A model generated the notes under the pieces. The model was not told the origin of the DNA and made no database searches. It worked only from the letters and a program-made list of their open reading frames with translations. Below, piece after piece: positions 24,765 through 36,679 of a DNA stretch of 64,000 bases. The translations under genes were made by a program, and so were the position numbers. The stretch is from Lithospermum erythrorhizon (Eukaryota > Streptophyta > Magnoliopsida > Boraginales > Boraginaceae). The stretch spans positions 930,001 to 994,000 of the forward strand of contig JADFUC010002431.1 in assembly GCA_019722365.1 (NCBI GenBank), read 5' to 3'. Positions within the stretch are counted from its first letter, which is position 1; each line of letters starts with the position of its first letter.

Positions 24765-25189
24765 CAATTTATTTGCAATTGGTTCAAATTAAATTGTTAT
24801 TATAATCAGATAGAATAATTGCAGAAAATCCTGTAAAAAAAACTGCCTTTGCTTTCGCCAATATCATAAATCAATTGTTGACGACATATATTTTTTTCTG
24901 AAATGTAAATGTCAAATAAAAGAAGAGTGCTTCGTTTTTTTACTTAAATCATCCTAGTTTTACATGAACATGGATTTTTTTTATTAATCACATATAGTTA
25001 ATCATTATTGAGGTTAACACAGAAATAATATTTTTGTTATTATAATAATAAGGTTGCGTACAATGCTACCCGTACCTTATTTCACTTAAATTAGAGACTA
25101 TTTAGAAGTATTATTGCTTGGAGCATGTTCTCTATTATTGCTATTGTACATATAGACATAGTTAACTAACTTTTGAACCCAAATTCATT
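24765..25189. other. 3' flank of the calmodulin-like gene
   Basis: AT-rich sequence with no gene. It runs up to the LTR of the downstream copia element. No clear polyadenylation motif stands out. Confidence 0.5.
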
Positions 25190-25413
25190 CAATAGAATGA
25201 AATAAATTTTACTCGCTTCACAAATAGTATATACTGATGTAATCTACGGATTAACTATAGAAGAACTTGACAATAATAAACAATATTTAAACATCAAATA
25301 AGCTTGACGTTGGGAGAAGGTCGGGACTTGCCGAACTCCTACTGACACTACACATCGGAAGATCGGGACATAGATCGGGACCTATATCTCCCGACCATGT
25401 CCCGACAACGTAA
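25190..25413 (-). repeat. 3' LTR of the copia element
   Basis: Lies just past the RNase H end on the minus strand, after a purine-rich AACTTGAGGGGTGG stretch that can serve as the polypurine tract. On that strand it starts near TGTCGGGACATGG and shares an internal AT-rich block with 30479-30620. Boundaries are approximate. Confidence 0.6.
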
Positions 25414-25422
25414 GACCACCCC

Positions 25423-25960
25423 TCAAGTTGGGGCATGAAGATCTAAAATGCCCAACTTGCGAAGTAAAAACTCAAACTGTCGTCTTCCGAGAGCCTTGGT
25501 AAAAATATCCATGCAAATGATTACGTAGTAGAAACATGGAGTCATCAGAATAACCACATATGACGCATCATGAAATGACAATCGGTCTCGATGCCTTGAT
25601 GCGTTCGCGGCTCGGGTTCTATGCCAAATAAATAGTTGACATCCTGGCGTCCGTTGCGTCGTATGTGGTATGCGCAAGTTGTGAACCTGACAACCTTTCG
25701 CGTGATGTGAGAACCGCCATAGATCGATACTCGGCCTCGGCGTGGACAATTTCTTATGGCCCGACTTCAGCAGGCCGACCGAAACACCGCTGACAGACCA
25801 TGGGCGCTAGTCGGCTGGACAACTCGCCCGGTCACCCGACGAGGATAGTTTGGGACGGAAGCAACGGATAACATAATGCCACGTCGCCCGACACCACTTT
25901 AGTACTTTACCTTGTAGTAGCGACAACCAATGATCTTGATGTGGCTCATGCGAAGCGAGG
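25423..25960 (-). pseudogene. Copia RNase H domain remnant
   Basis: The minus strand reads DIFTKALGRRQFEFLLRKLG followed by ILDLHAPT, the characteristic C-terminus of plant copia polyproteins. Upstream, in shifting frames, are the DHW and CPxxRR-like blocks and AEAEYRSMA-like sequence of the RNase H domain. Frames change repeatedly, so no active enzyme is encoded. Confidence 0.85.
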
Positions 25961-26197
25961 ATAAGACATGAACATCAAAGAAAGATTGAGCGTAAAAAAG
26001 CCAGGTAAAGTAGAGAGACCAACCAACCGTTGATGGCGCTTCGAGGATCATGCGAGAAGAAACCTTGTCGACTTGGCTGATTGATTCTCTCCCGCCAGAT
26101 ACCATAAGTTTAGCCCCAGACCGACCTGCGATATATCAGGGCATATTTCGGCGAAAAATCTTTTTCTTGGCTACGGGCAACCTCGACCCCAAAATGC

Positions 26198-26900
26198 TTA
26201 AGTATCCCGGATCCTTCCGTGAAAACCACGAGCTAGATACTCTTTGAAAGTAGAAACATCGTGAGTCATTTCCCAAAATAATCCGTCATCGACATATACC
26301 CAGAACGTAAGCGTGCAGCGTTCACGCATAGTAAATAACGAGTAATCTGAATAAGACTGAACAAATCCATACCTCTTCAAAGCGGTTGCTAATTTCGAAA
26401 ACCAACATCGGGGTGTCTGTTTCAACCCATACAATGACTTTAAGCTATTAACACAGGAGCTCTTTATAGAAGCCCGGGAGGAAATATACTTCCTCGAGAC
26501 AGTCACCGTCTTGAGAAAAGCATTATGGCGTCCGTTTGATGTAACTCCCGATTCTTGTGATGGCAACCAGCGAAAAGACTTCGTCTTTAACTCTCTTTAT
26601 TAGGCCCAAATGTCATTGTAGTCAATGCGCTGACGATGATTAGAAACTTCTGACCAACCGAGACCTTAAAACGTTCAACCGTGCAAATTCTGACTTATGT
26701 TTTACCTTGTAGACCAGCTGACATGAGCCGAATCTTTCTTTCCCTCACAGCCAATTCCGCCATACTCAGAGTTCTATAATCCTCCGCGCCAGAATCTCCA
26801 CTGCATAGCCTCAGCCATTCAGGAACTTCGTAGCCTCTTGAGCGTTTTGGGCTTATCACTGCGATTAGCTACGAAAACTTTGTGTTCAACCCAGGTAAAA
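26198..26900 (-). pseudogene. Copia reverse transcriptase remnant
   Basis: A minus-strand frame ending at 26198 carries LKSLYGLKQTPRCWFSKL, then YGFVQSYSDYSLF, then VYVDDG, which is the YVDD active-site region of copia RT (usual VYVDDI/L). Further upstream, broken blocks matching YNDTFAP and NAFL regions can be read in other frames. Stops and frameshifts inactivate it. Confidence 0.9.
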
Positions 26901-26983
26901 TGATTAAAATTTCTTGAGTTAGCTATAGGATAAATTGCCAGTGCGAGAGGAAGCCGGTGGAAATGGATAGCTACCAGGCCCCA

Positions 26984-28063
26984 TGTTCGAGATTAGTCGA
27001 GATTAGGTGTCGAAGTAATATAATGAATAGAGCAGTGTCGTCACCATGATGCGATATACTAAATACTAGGTCTTTTCTTGTCCTTAATTAACTAATAATT
27101 AAATAGTAAATCTTTATTTAGACTACTTAACTAAAATTGACTAGCAATTAAATTATATTTATCTTAGTGAATGCAAAAAGTAGTGGGTTGTACTTAATAT
27201 TCGAGTATGGTGAGGGCACGTGATTTAAATGGATGATCAGTTGATTTAACTAGTAGCTACTTATTAGTTCATAACAAAACGTTCTATCTGATTGATAATG
27301 CTTCTCGATTAACGCAATTAAGTCTCTAAGAAACTAACTATATCTACTGGCAGTATCTTAAATATGAGATCTTCTTAACAGCATATGCTGATAAAATTGC
27401 ACATGGCATTACCTATATCTACATGGTAAAGTGAAACATATGTTACGATTATTAATTAAGTAAGTGAACAACCACATTTCTATGATTAAATGGCTTATAT
27501 GAGAGCGACTTAATATTGATATCAAGATATTAAATACTAGTATGCACAATAATCGAGGTATGAAACTGAAAATAAATTACTCGAAAAATCAAATCATCCG
27601 ATCCAATACATCGTAGTCGACTAATAATAAAATTAGTTCATAATAAAAGACATAAATAAATACATGAAATTAATGGCATTCATCCTTAACAATAAAAATA
27701 ACTTGAATTAAAATATTCAAACGATTAAAGTAATCTTCAGCACCGATAGTGCGCTTGAAAGCTCGACAACTTTGTGGCTTCTCTTACGAAATTAGAATAT
27801 CTTCTTTCTTTCTAACTTCTCCTCTTTATAGGTTTCGTAACCTAGTGATGGGCGAATCACATTCTTGGATCGCTGACTCGTGGCACTCTTAGTGAATTTG
27901 CTTTCGTATCTTCGATTCCAAGGCCGTTCACTTGGCTTTTTAACCGATAGCTTGCTAAACTCAAATAAAAGCGAAAACAAGTGCAAATTATATCGGATTA
28001 AAAGTAAAAATAACATCGATTATCGTAATTAAGACCTCAACACTATATAATAAACACTTATCA
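26984..28063 (+). repeat. ~1.1-kb LTR-like repeat nested in the copia element, copy 1
   Basis: Aligns along its length with 40067-41128 in the same orientation. Landmarks: AAGTAATATAATGAATAG near the start, GTACTTAATATTCGAGTAT, CATTCATCCTTAACAATAAA, and GTGCAAATTATATCGGATTA near the end. It begins TGTT and ends in CA, as LTRs do, and has no coding capacity, so a solo LTR is the best reading. It splits the integrase and RT parts of the copia element, so it inserted later. No target-site duplication is obvious. Confidence 0.75.
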
Positions 28064-28253
28064 ATGGACTCAATTTTTGAATAATATTCGTAACAAAATT
28101 TTGAGTTTAACCAGGAAGAAGGAATCTTGATGCGTTTCCTTGCCTAAATCAACCTCAATACCATCCCGGTAAACACCTTGTCGCCCGGAGAGCCGAACTG
28201 TCCACGAGCTTCTCGGCGATGGAATCAGCGAATCGACTCCGCTAGGGACCTAC

Positions 28254-28810
28254 CTAAGCTCGGCGGAATCGGCGCCAGCGGCTCGACTTCCGCTTGACCA
28301 CGCCGTTGTCGCTCGCGTCCTCGTCATCACCTTTGCTGACATCAAATGCTGGAGCACGAGTTAACGAACTTACCGAAGTACTAGGAGTAGAACACGCATA
28401 GGGGAATTGATTTTCATAGAAGACAACATCGCGGGAAACAAAATATTCATGAGACTCCAAATCAAAAAGTTTCACTTTTTCCATACGGATAACCAACAAA
28501 AATACACCTCCTAGTACGACTACCAAATTTATCTTGTTTGCATTTCAAATTATGAGCAAAGCACAAAGACCCAAACACACGAATATTAGAGTAGGAGAAC
28601 TTGCCATACAAAAATATACGGGGTCAAGCTGGAGACACTAGAGTATGATTGATCAAATAGCCATGAGAAAGAATAAATTCGCCCCAAGCTAATAGGTAGA
28701 TTAGCGCGAAAATGTAAAGCCACGAGCTACATTAAGAATATGGCGGTGTTTCCGTTCAGCGTGTCCATTTTGTTTATTGGAGTGCCCGATACAAGAGGTT
28801 TGAAAAATAA
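28254..28810 (-). pseudogene. Copia integrase remnant
   Basis: On the minus strand, a broken frame near 28700-28800 reads QNGHAERKHRHIL, the block holding the third catalytic residue (Glu) of the copia integrase DDE core. Toward 28254 the frame reads KLFDLESHEYFVSRDVVFYE, the conserved C-terminal integrase block. Stops lie between the blocks. Confidence 0.88.
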
Positions 28811-29708
28811 TGTCGTTATCTAAAAATAATCCGCAGTAGATAAATTGAGTTCATTTATCGCCGTACGTATTGAACTTTAATTTGAAATTGACGATCAACG
28901 ATAGCAAAATGCATAAAATATTCATGAACTTAGTTTATCATTCATAAAAATAAACACACAACCGCGAGAATAATGTGTGATAGTTAGGAAATATCGCGCA
29001 CCACACGAAGATAAAGTGTGATACGGACCCCACAAATCGCAATGTATCAATTAAACTACGAGAAGCCTTATGTTCCACTTACTAACAAAAGACTCCCTAG
29101 ACTGTTTGGCTTGATGACACACGATCTGAGCCTTATTAGGCAATTGACACGAATGGAAATAAAGGAAAAGCGAAGCGAACTGCTGGCAGAGTGCCCCGAT
29201 CTGCGTGCAAATGCGAACATGCTTCCGTTCACATCGACATCCGCGTCCCGGAATTGAAAGTATTAGAGTCCGTTCATTTGCCCACCGACTCCAATCGGGG
29301 TTCCTCGAGGTGTGGTCCGGAAATTACATAGTACAACCGTGTAGTAAATTGAATCAAACAATCGCGGGTAGCGTGAGTTAGGACCTGATGAATTCTTGAA
29401 CTGGCGAGGTACATACAAGGCATCTTTCAAATCAAATCCAGGCTACCTCTTAAATTACTTTTGAAAGCACTAGACATTTCCCGTCGGGGAAGACCAATCG
29501 AGCAGCGAGGTATATCGACAATATTACACAAAAGAGCTAGATTACACGTAACATGTTCCCCGAGGCCCAGTATCGATAATCAATCACTAGAGAAATGCGT
29601 GCGGTCAGGGCGATCTGCTCGGTACCTTGCCGAATTACCCAAGCGTAGCCGATTTAACTAATCCAAGTCGGTAAAGTGAGGCCGCCTACTTTGGTATGGC
29701 GAAGATCT

Positions 29709-30404
29709 TTACACTCCCCGGATTCGCCGCCCCGGCGGTATCGCCGCCGGGGAGTAGCGGCAGCGACGGCCTACTTGATCCCGGTTGGAGGTTGATTTCC
29801 GGTGGGTTTGAGCCCCGCTCCCCGTCCGGATCCTCTTGGACGGTGCCCTTGTCCAGGGAAAACCATGTTTGGAGAAACAAGATGAAATATCATGGCCGGA
29901 ACGATGACAAAATATGCACGAGAGGTTACCTTTGGAACGAGTATCAGGCCTCGATGATTGACGGGAAGAAGATTGAATCGCCATTGCCATGGCTGCGTCA
30001 CGATCGAACAACGACCAGAAGTGACTACGAAGTTGCCTCCTGAAATAGGGTATAGTCTTCATAGGGGCCAGTCGGTGTGTTCGAGATCCATTCGAGCAAG
30101 CATAGCAGAACACGTTGCCAATCGGCTGACAAAGTACGTTGAAGCGGGTTTATCCACCGACCCGTCAATAAACCAAATTTTCTCACAACGTCGTGAATAA
30201 CTATTGATTTGGACCAATCATCATAGTTATTTCCCGTAAAAAGAACAGTACTAATAATATTACCCGGATTATCATTAGAGCTTAAATAAAACGGAGAGTT
30301 GTGATCAATTTTTGGGGTAGTGGGGTGCGCCGCCCGGAGAATTTGGCGGTGGGTGGCTATTTACTGACTCGTCGACAACGGAGGGAGGGGGGTTGTTCGG
30401 TCAT
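29709..30404 (-). pseudogene. Copia gag remnant with zinc knuckle
   Basis: A candidate start ATG on the minus strand is at 30404. A downstream frame reads FYLSSNDNPGNII and then LFTGNNYDDWSK, the conserved N-terminal region of plant copia gag. Near its end is CIFCHRSGHDISSC, a CX2CX4HX4C zinc knuckle that binds nucleic acid. At least two frame changes separate the blocks. The + strand frames over the same DNA are shadows. Confidence 0.85.
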
Positions 30405-30478
30405 GGTGGAGGGGTAGGTTCGAAAATTAGAGTAGAAGAGTAGAGGATTTTTGCCAGCCGTGTGGAGTGCGATACCGT

Positions 30479-30620
30479 GTAAAATATAATTTCAGTGATT
30501 ATTATTATTTCACAAATATTATATACACTTTACAATATAACCTACCGGGCTAACTATGCAAAAGGCAACAATAATAGTAATATTACAACAGCAAAATAAC
30601 AAGGGATTATTACTTATATT
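30479..30620 (-). repeat. Truncated 5' LTR of the copia element
   Basis: Shares the AT-rich LTR block with 25190-25300. The expected outer part (counterpart of the TGTCGGGACATGG end) is absent, so this LTR is truncated. An ACGGTATCGCACTCC-like sequence on the minus strand, near 30463-30478, fits a degraded initiator-tRNA primer-binding site (TGGTATCAGAGC). Confidence 0.5.
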
Positions 30621-30754
30621 TAATAATAAATACTTATATATTTGAATGATAAAATCTAAAAATTTTAAAATTGAAGGCGTGTCATTGTTTTCTTGATCGC
30701 ATCTAAACTTCACCACTGTGGAAGATAGAGATCGATTACAGAAAGAAGGATAAA

Positions 30755-30955
30755 TAGTGGAAGGAAGGTTGTTACAGTCGGTCCAATTTGAATTGATTTG
30801 CTTTTTTATCCTTCTCAATGGTGTAAAATGGAGTCCTCATATAAGTTTTGGTAATTAGTGGAAGCAAGGTTGTTACATACGGTCAGTCCAATTTGATTTT
30901 CATTTTTATCTTTCTCAATTGTGTAAAATGGAGTCCTCATATAAGTTTTGAGTTT
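30755..30955 (+). repeat. Two tandem copies of a ~101-bp unit
   Basis: TAGTGGAAGNAAGGTTGTTA begins at 30755 and again at 30856. Both units end in GTGTAAAATGGAGTCCTCAT followed by ATAAGTTTTG. The copies differ by few substitutions and a short indel, so the duplication is comparatively recent. The minus-strand frames spanning it merely repeat the same peptide. Confidence 0.85.
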
Positions 30956-33900
30956 TTTTAGCAGGGGTAACCTGATCGATACTCTTTTGGAGTGTCTGCT
31001 GGGTAAATTTCGGATTTGGCACGTAATGGCGCGAGCCACGTCGGCCGGGGTAAACACACTAGGCAAGTCGCCGTGATGGAAACCATTAGAAAGTGTTGGT
31101 AAATCGAGACTTCATGACACTTTCGGTCGTGGTACCGCTTCTTCCAAGCCAAAACAGCATTCTTGCGGGTAAGTTCTGAGTTTTGATTTTGTTTGTGCAT
31201 TGCTCAATGAGACATTTTTATATTTTAGAGGTTTCTCTTGCGTTAATGCATGGAAGTCGATTCAAAGTTCATTGCCTTCCCTAGGATTATCACCTTTAAA
31301 TAACAAAAATATTTCAATTACTTGTCAAACTTCGAATCTTTTCCTTATATTCGACGCCACATAAGGCCAGTACTTACAAGTCAATATGGACTTTAAAGGG
31401 CTAATTCTTGTCCGGCTCATAACTTATTGAGTCATTGCAAAACCAAGGTCCATGGCCACATAATCTAGTGCATTTCGAGTGTCAAATTCATAGTCCGGAA
31501 ATGTAACCCAATTAGAACACACCTAACTCGATAAGCATAAAGCATTACTTGTGGAGAAAATTGGGAAACTAGCAATGTTTGATTAGTTTTTTAATTTGTA
31601 GTACTCACTTAATTTTATTTGTCTAAATAACGTAGCCGTATGAAAATATACAAATAGGCTCCCGGTCCATTTTCCTCATTGTTCCTTTTTTCAACTCTTC
31701 TTTCTCCAAATCACCTACACTCCCCAATGGCCCCACATGTAGATTTAATCCCGGCCGCCCTTCACAGAAACTATCCGCTTCAGTTAAATTTCAAATTTGA
31801 GATGCTTAAATTGCCACTTCCAACTACCCCACCCCTACCCCACTGCCAACCACCCCACCCCAAACCTTACATAACAAATTTAAATATTCAACCTTATTAG
31901 CTAAATTAAAAAGAAAAGAAAATATTAATTTAAAATGCTTTCAATAAATTTTTAATGAAAATTTGGACTTTTAGATAAAATATTTTCATAATTAGTATTA
32001 TTTGAAAAAAATATATGAAAAAATATCTGAAAGTTAACTCAAACAAAGTTTAATTGACAATTGTAATTATCTCGTACATCAGCAATTTTTTGAGTCATTA
32101 TATATTGAAACTTATATATACTTGAAGATTTACTCTCAAAACCATAAATTATAATCTACTCAATCTCATAATGTATTTTATTCTGTTACACTCAATCTCA
32201 TAATGATTCGCAATAATATTTACAATATTTATCTCCTAGTAAGACACGATATTATAAAACTTGAAAATAAAGTGGGAAATCACGGTTAAAATAGTACTTT
32301 TGGATTTGTTTTTTAGCCAACTCCATTTCTGTTAAAGAAAGATTTCCGTTTTAAGCGTCCTATTTGAATTATCATTAAATATAGTCATTCCAAATAAATT
32401 AATTAACCTTACAAGCAAAGTATCAATTTCATAACTTAGTTGACAATACAAAATAATTTGAATTTTATCATCTTTGAGAGCTGATTTTAAGGGTTTAGAG
32501 AGTAAAAGGGTTTTAAAAGAAAGGAAGAAAATGGAGAATCGGGTTTGGAGTTACTTTTCCATTTTCAAAGTCAAACGGCTCGTAATATTAGAGGTCAACC
32601 CCTTAGATTATAAGTCATTTGAATTAGTTGGTCAAATAGTGTCTTTGTTGAAATCGTGAAAATTGATTCTCTTTTATTATGCTCTTTGCGACAATTGTGT
32701 ATCGATTCATTTTACCGGTTTTTTGGTTAAATGAGATTACCCGAGCTTAGTGTTCGCACTTAGTATTTGTATATTACTAGTGTGGAGTTCTCATGATATT
32801 TAAGGAGTTATGAGCGGTGCTAGATCTTACTCGTTAATGTAGTTATAATAATAGTAATTGGTCAATTATTATTATTATATACAATTTAACTATTATACGG
32901 CTAGAAAGGTCAGCTATGCTTGTCTGATGATATTCGAATAATATTTCATGAATGAAATTAAACTTGAGACTTAATATATTGAGAGATGTATGTATCAATA
33001 TTTATATATGTGTCAAATATATTGATGAACATCGATTAGTTAAAACTTACCAAAGTTTAATCAATTAAAAGGCTGTTGAAATCAATGAATAACACAAATT
33101 CTTCGAGGTGATTCGTTAGTATTTAGATGACTTATTAAGTTAATTAAAATACTACAACTCATATTCGTTATTTGATTAGAAGCCATAACGGTCCCAATTA
33201 AGTTAGCGAGTTAAAGCGATTCTTGAGTTGTAGCGGTTTGGAATTAGGCTTTTGGTATTTAAAGAGAAAGAGATAAGGTTTTTCATTTCATGAAAAAACC
33301 TTTTATCACCATTTTCTCTCCGTAGCCGCCCTCTAAGAGGTGGAAAACTTTTCTCTTCCAATTTTGTCCTCTTCAAACTCACAACGAAGTTGATCTTTCG
33401 GTTCGTTCCCATATTTGGTGTGTGCAATCTAGAGGACATCATTTAGGTGTTGAACAAGTTTTTGGAGAGGACATTGGGACTTTAGCATTGGGGTTGCTTG
33501 TGGGATTTGGGTTCATTCGTGCTGTTGCAATGTAGTATTGTATTTATACATGTATTTTTTTGTGTTTAGATTAATATACATCATTTGAGGATCACGGGAT
33601 GTGAATTGATGTTTATCAGAATGAATTCATACTAGATTCTAACGGTGTTTTAGTATTGTTTCTAAAGTTAACACCAATGTGTTTGGTGACATTAATGCTA
33701 TAAAAAGATTTGCTTTTAGACGTCAAACGAGATGTAGATAGTGACATCATTGAATCATGGAAATGTACTTGGATGCTTAGTTTTGTATTCAGCTCCGGGT
33801 GAGATAAGCATTCTGATGGAATTGATGGAGCCAGATATGAGCAAGTTTAAGAGTAGAGATGATAAAGTGCTAGATGGGGTTGAGATACCTTAGAGAGAAC

Positions 33901-34689
33901 TCAACTTTACATCTCGGTATAAAAGCAGAAAACTTGTTGTGTAAATCGGGAACAATGAATCTCTTTTTACTTTGTTAGTTTATAGTAATGTAATACTGTG
34001 TTGATGCCATCATCTTCGATTATTGGGTTGGATGTCATTTTAAAGGTCACTTAGGGAGGTGATGAATAGCCACCTAGACTTCATATAAAGATTTTGAAAA
34101 CTTAGTGATGCTAACTATCCATATTATTAATAACATGAATTGAATCTATTTCAATTGCAAAGATGTGGCCTCTCATTTATGTGAGTGTATGTGTGCTTAT
34201 CATTACTATTGTAGATAATTATTCAACTGAATCGTCTTCCTAAGCCCCTCTCATTGAATGTCACTTACAAGTTCGGGCTAACAATATAAGATGAACCCAT
34301 AGCCCTTAGTCTATTTTATGCTAACAGGAGGACAAAATTGGCAAGCAACACATGGTTGACCAGCTTTTTTTAATTTCTAGCACTCATGTTAATTTCTTTG
34401 CCTAATATCACGCTCATGTGTTTAAAATATCCCGCCCAAAGTGTAATCTTCTCGCCGTCTTCAACCTATTCTTCTCTTTATTGCCTCCCACCACCATACT
34501 TGAGTCTCCGGCCCCCTTCCCATGACTGCCATTCATTTCACTTTTCCCCTTTGTCCCTTCTGCCTCCCTCTCCTTACGATCAAATTTTGGTTTGGGAGGA
34601 GGTAGGAAATTCCACCGTTCTTGAGGGGAGAGAAGGGGGTGGAAATATCATTCATGCGGCGTAGGGGATGGGGAGTGATTAAGGTAAGT
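30956..34689. other. Intergenic, repeat-derived DNA
   Basis: No gene recognised. 31.66-31.88 kb is C-rich on the + strand (CCCCACCCC-type runs) within AT-rich DNA. 33.2-33.5 kb has a possible LTR-like organisation (TATTTAAAG followed by CTCTTCCA), distantly similar to 35.1-35.3 kb. 34.45-34.65 kb is a pyrimidine-rich then G-rich stretch. The open frames show no family signatures. Confidence 0.45.
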
Positions 34690-35020
34690 GTTAGAACAAG
34701 AGATATTAGATCTGAAAATGCGCGTTGAATAATTTAGATTGTCTGACCGATTTATGATGAATTATAGTTCAATATATATATATATATATATATATCAGTT
34801 GTTGAACAATTAATATTTAGGATTTACCGGTATCGACATTAGGGGTTATGATGGCTTGCTAGGGTCCGCTCATAATCCATATATTAAGGTGATGATCGGT
34901 TAATATTATCTAATATATTGCTATTGTCGATCCGTCCTAATAGGTCACACACAAACAGTAAACTGAAGTAATAATAAATGTATTATAACTTCCTGTATTT
35001 AAAGTGAAACGTGAAAGAAA
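34690..35020 (-). repeat. Interspersed repeat family, copy 2 (inverted)
   Basis: Reverse complement of the family seen at 19845-20180. On the minus strand the order is GGAAGTTATAATACAT, GTGTGTGACC, CCCTAATGTCGATACC, TCCTAAATATTAATTGT. A TA dinucleotide run sits inside it. The two copies are some 15 kb apart and opposite in orientation. Confidence 0.7.
34772..34796. repeat. (TA)n microsatellite
   Basis: An uninterrupted TA dinucleotide run of about 12 units inside the interspersed repeat copy. The other copy has only a short TA stretch here, so the run has expanded in this copy. Confidence 0.85.
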
Positions 35021-35699
35021 TATTCGGGATGAAAAATTGGTTCTCGGAAATAGTTGATGGGGCGTTTGTTGGTTGTAGAAGGATGAGGATGGAGGAGTAT
35101 CCAAGTTTGCCTATTTAAAGTAGTTTAAACCTACACAATTACTAATGCTCATATTTTTTGTTTAAAACTCTCCTCCTCCAGACCCTATATGTCCGAACCC
35201 CCTTAGGAAGAGAAAAATAGTTTCTCTTCCATTTTGTTCCAAGTTTCGCTTTAATCGTTCTAGTAAAAGCGCCGCGGAGGAGTTCGGGATAATTTCTTTG
35301 GTGTTCGATATTAACGGAGACACCATAACTTTTAATATTCCCACGTAAATCGAGCTCATCGTTTTTCCACTGCCATTAAAATATTCAAGAAGAAAGGTAC
35401 AATCCTATCATTCATATTTATTGTTTTGGTATAATCCGTAGTATTTTGGGATTCGTATTCTATTAGAGTAGAACTTTTGTATACGATGTAGGAACCTTGA
35501 GAAGGAGCAATTTTAAGGGGGTGGGGTAGTGGGGAAAGGGGTGGTGGGGGTTATGGTTGGGGTGTAGGGCTATGGTTGGGGGGAATTGGTTGAATGAAGG
35601 AGATAGTCTTAATTTTTTAAAGTGTATTTTAGACAATTAAATGGGTATGCTATTTAGTCAAATAAATTAACATGGGTCCTAAAGTAAAAAAGTCGGTTG

Positions 35700-35820
35700 A
35701 GATAATCGAATGGTCTAGCGGATGAACTTGATACTTGAGGTGAAAGGTTCGAATATCATTATAAGGGGAGAAGGGTTGAAAATTATTTTAATCTTACCTA
35801 TAAAAATAATTAAAAATTGG
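35700..35820 (+). repeat. tRNA-derived SINE-like sequence
   Basis: TGGTCTAGCGG near 35712 fits a pol III A box and GGTTCGAAT near 35746 fits a B box, at the spacing of tRNA-derived SINEs. No intact tRNA fold is seen. The upstream 35.5-35.6 kb is strongly G-rich (GGGGTGGGG-like runs). Confidence 0.5.
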
Positions 35821-35934
35821 GTTATTTTGCCAATTTTCTCCAAATAGGAGTGTCAAATAACTCCAATCCATGGTCAGGCATTTCAGCCCACTTAAAACAA
35901 CCTGTAACCCATAATCGTACTTGTGACACTTGTG

Positions 35935-36575
35935 AGTCGAGATGAGTAAATCGGTCTTATGGTTTCGGATGAAACCCAGCGTATTTCGGGTTTTACCGAT
36001 TCGGTGTTATTCGTTTTTCGTTCAACTGTTTTTTAGTGCGGGTATGACCGATTTTCGGTGCGGTCGGTGTAAATCGGTTTGAATAAGTGAAAATCTAAAA
36101 TTAACTCCGTATTATTGACATTATAGATGTAAACAATCGATAATTAAGGATTATTTGTATGCTTATTAGTAATTTTACTAAAAATTAAATAACTCAAATT
36201 AAAAAAAAATCACTTTTACTTATTTAGTGAGAGAAATATGTGGTTTCAAATTTTTTGGTGTAGATGCGTTCACTGAATCATTAATTTGTTACTTTATGGA
36301 CTATATTACTGACCTATTGTTCAATTCCATTATTCAGCTTCTAATATGATTTATAAAAGCCAACTGCTAGAATACAATACTTCTCTGACTAGTAAATATT
36401 TATTTGAAATATATGATAAATTTAAAAATAAATGATCGGTGCGATTCGGTTTAGGGTAAAACCATAAATGGCAAAAAAGTTTCGGTTTAAAAAAAATCGA
36501 ACCGAATCGGTTCAAATCGGTGCAATTCGAGCAGTACGATTCAAATTTTTTCCAATATGGCCATCCTTACTTAGC
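35935..36575. mobile_element. Probable non-autonomous DNA element with TTCGGTT-rich ends
   Basis: Both ends are rich in CGGTTT/AAACCG and TCGGTTCG-type words in opposed orientation, with an AT-rich centre lacking coding capacity. This pattern is common in non-autonomous plant DNA transposons. Exact termini and target duplication were not resolved. Confidence 0.4.
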
Positions 36576-36679
36576 TTGTGACTTGTGAGTTGTAGACTTG
36601 TATTATTGGAAGAAATTCAAGTGCGATGTGCCAAAAATATTGATGATTTCATGGAATTTTCTTTTTCGTTATGATTTAA

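Larger units (their letters stand above)
25190..30620 (-). mobile_element. Decayed Ty1/copia retrotransposon with nested insertion
   Basis: Read on the minus strand, the order is LTR remnant, gag (from about 30404), integrase (28810-28254), reverse transcriptase (to 26198), RNase H (to 25423), LTR. This gag-INT-RT-RH order defines Ty1/copia. Every domain contains stops and frameshifts. A different repeat of about 1.1 kb (26984-28063) interrupts it between integrase and RT. LTR similarity is visible between about 25195-25290 and 30481-30600 (CACAAATA.TATATAC, then CTACNGG.TAACTAT, then ACAATAATA). The 5' LTR appears truncated. Confidence 0.85.

Noticed and set aside
29696..30043. 115-codon + strand frame
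   Set aside because: It is the antisense shadow of the copia gag, where the minus strand encodes the zinc knuckle.
33200..35480. Possible LTR pair (33.2-33.5 and 35.1-35.4 kb)
   Set aside because: Both have TATTTAAAG followed by a CTCTTCCA block, but the match is short and patchy by eye; not enough to call an element.
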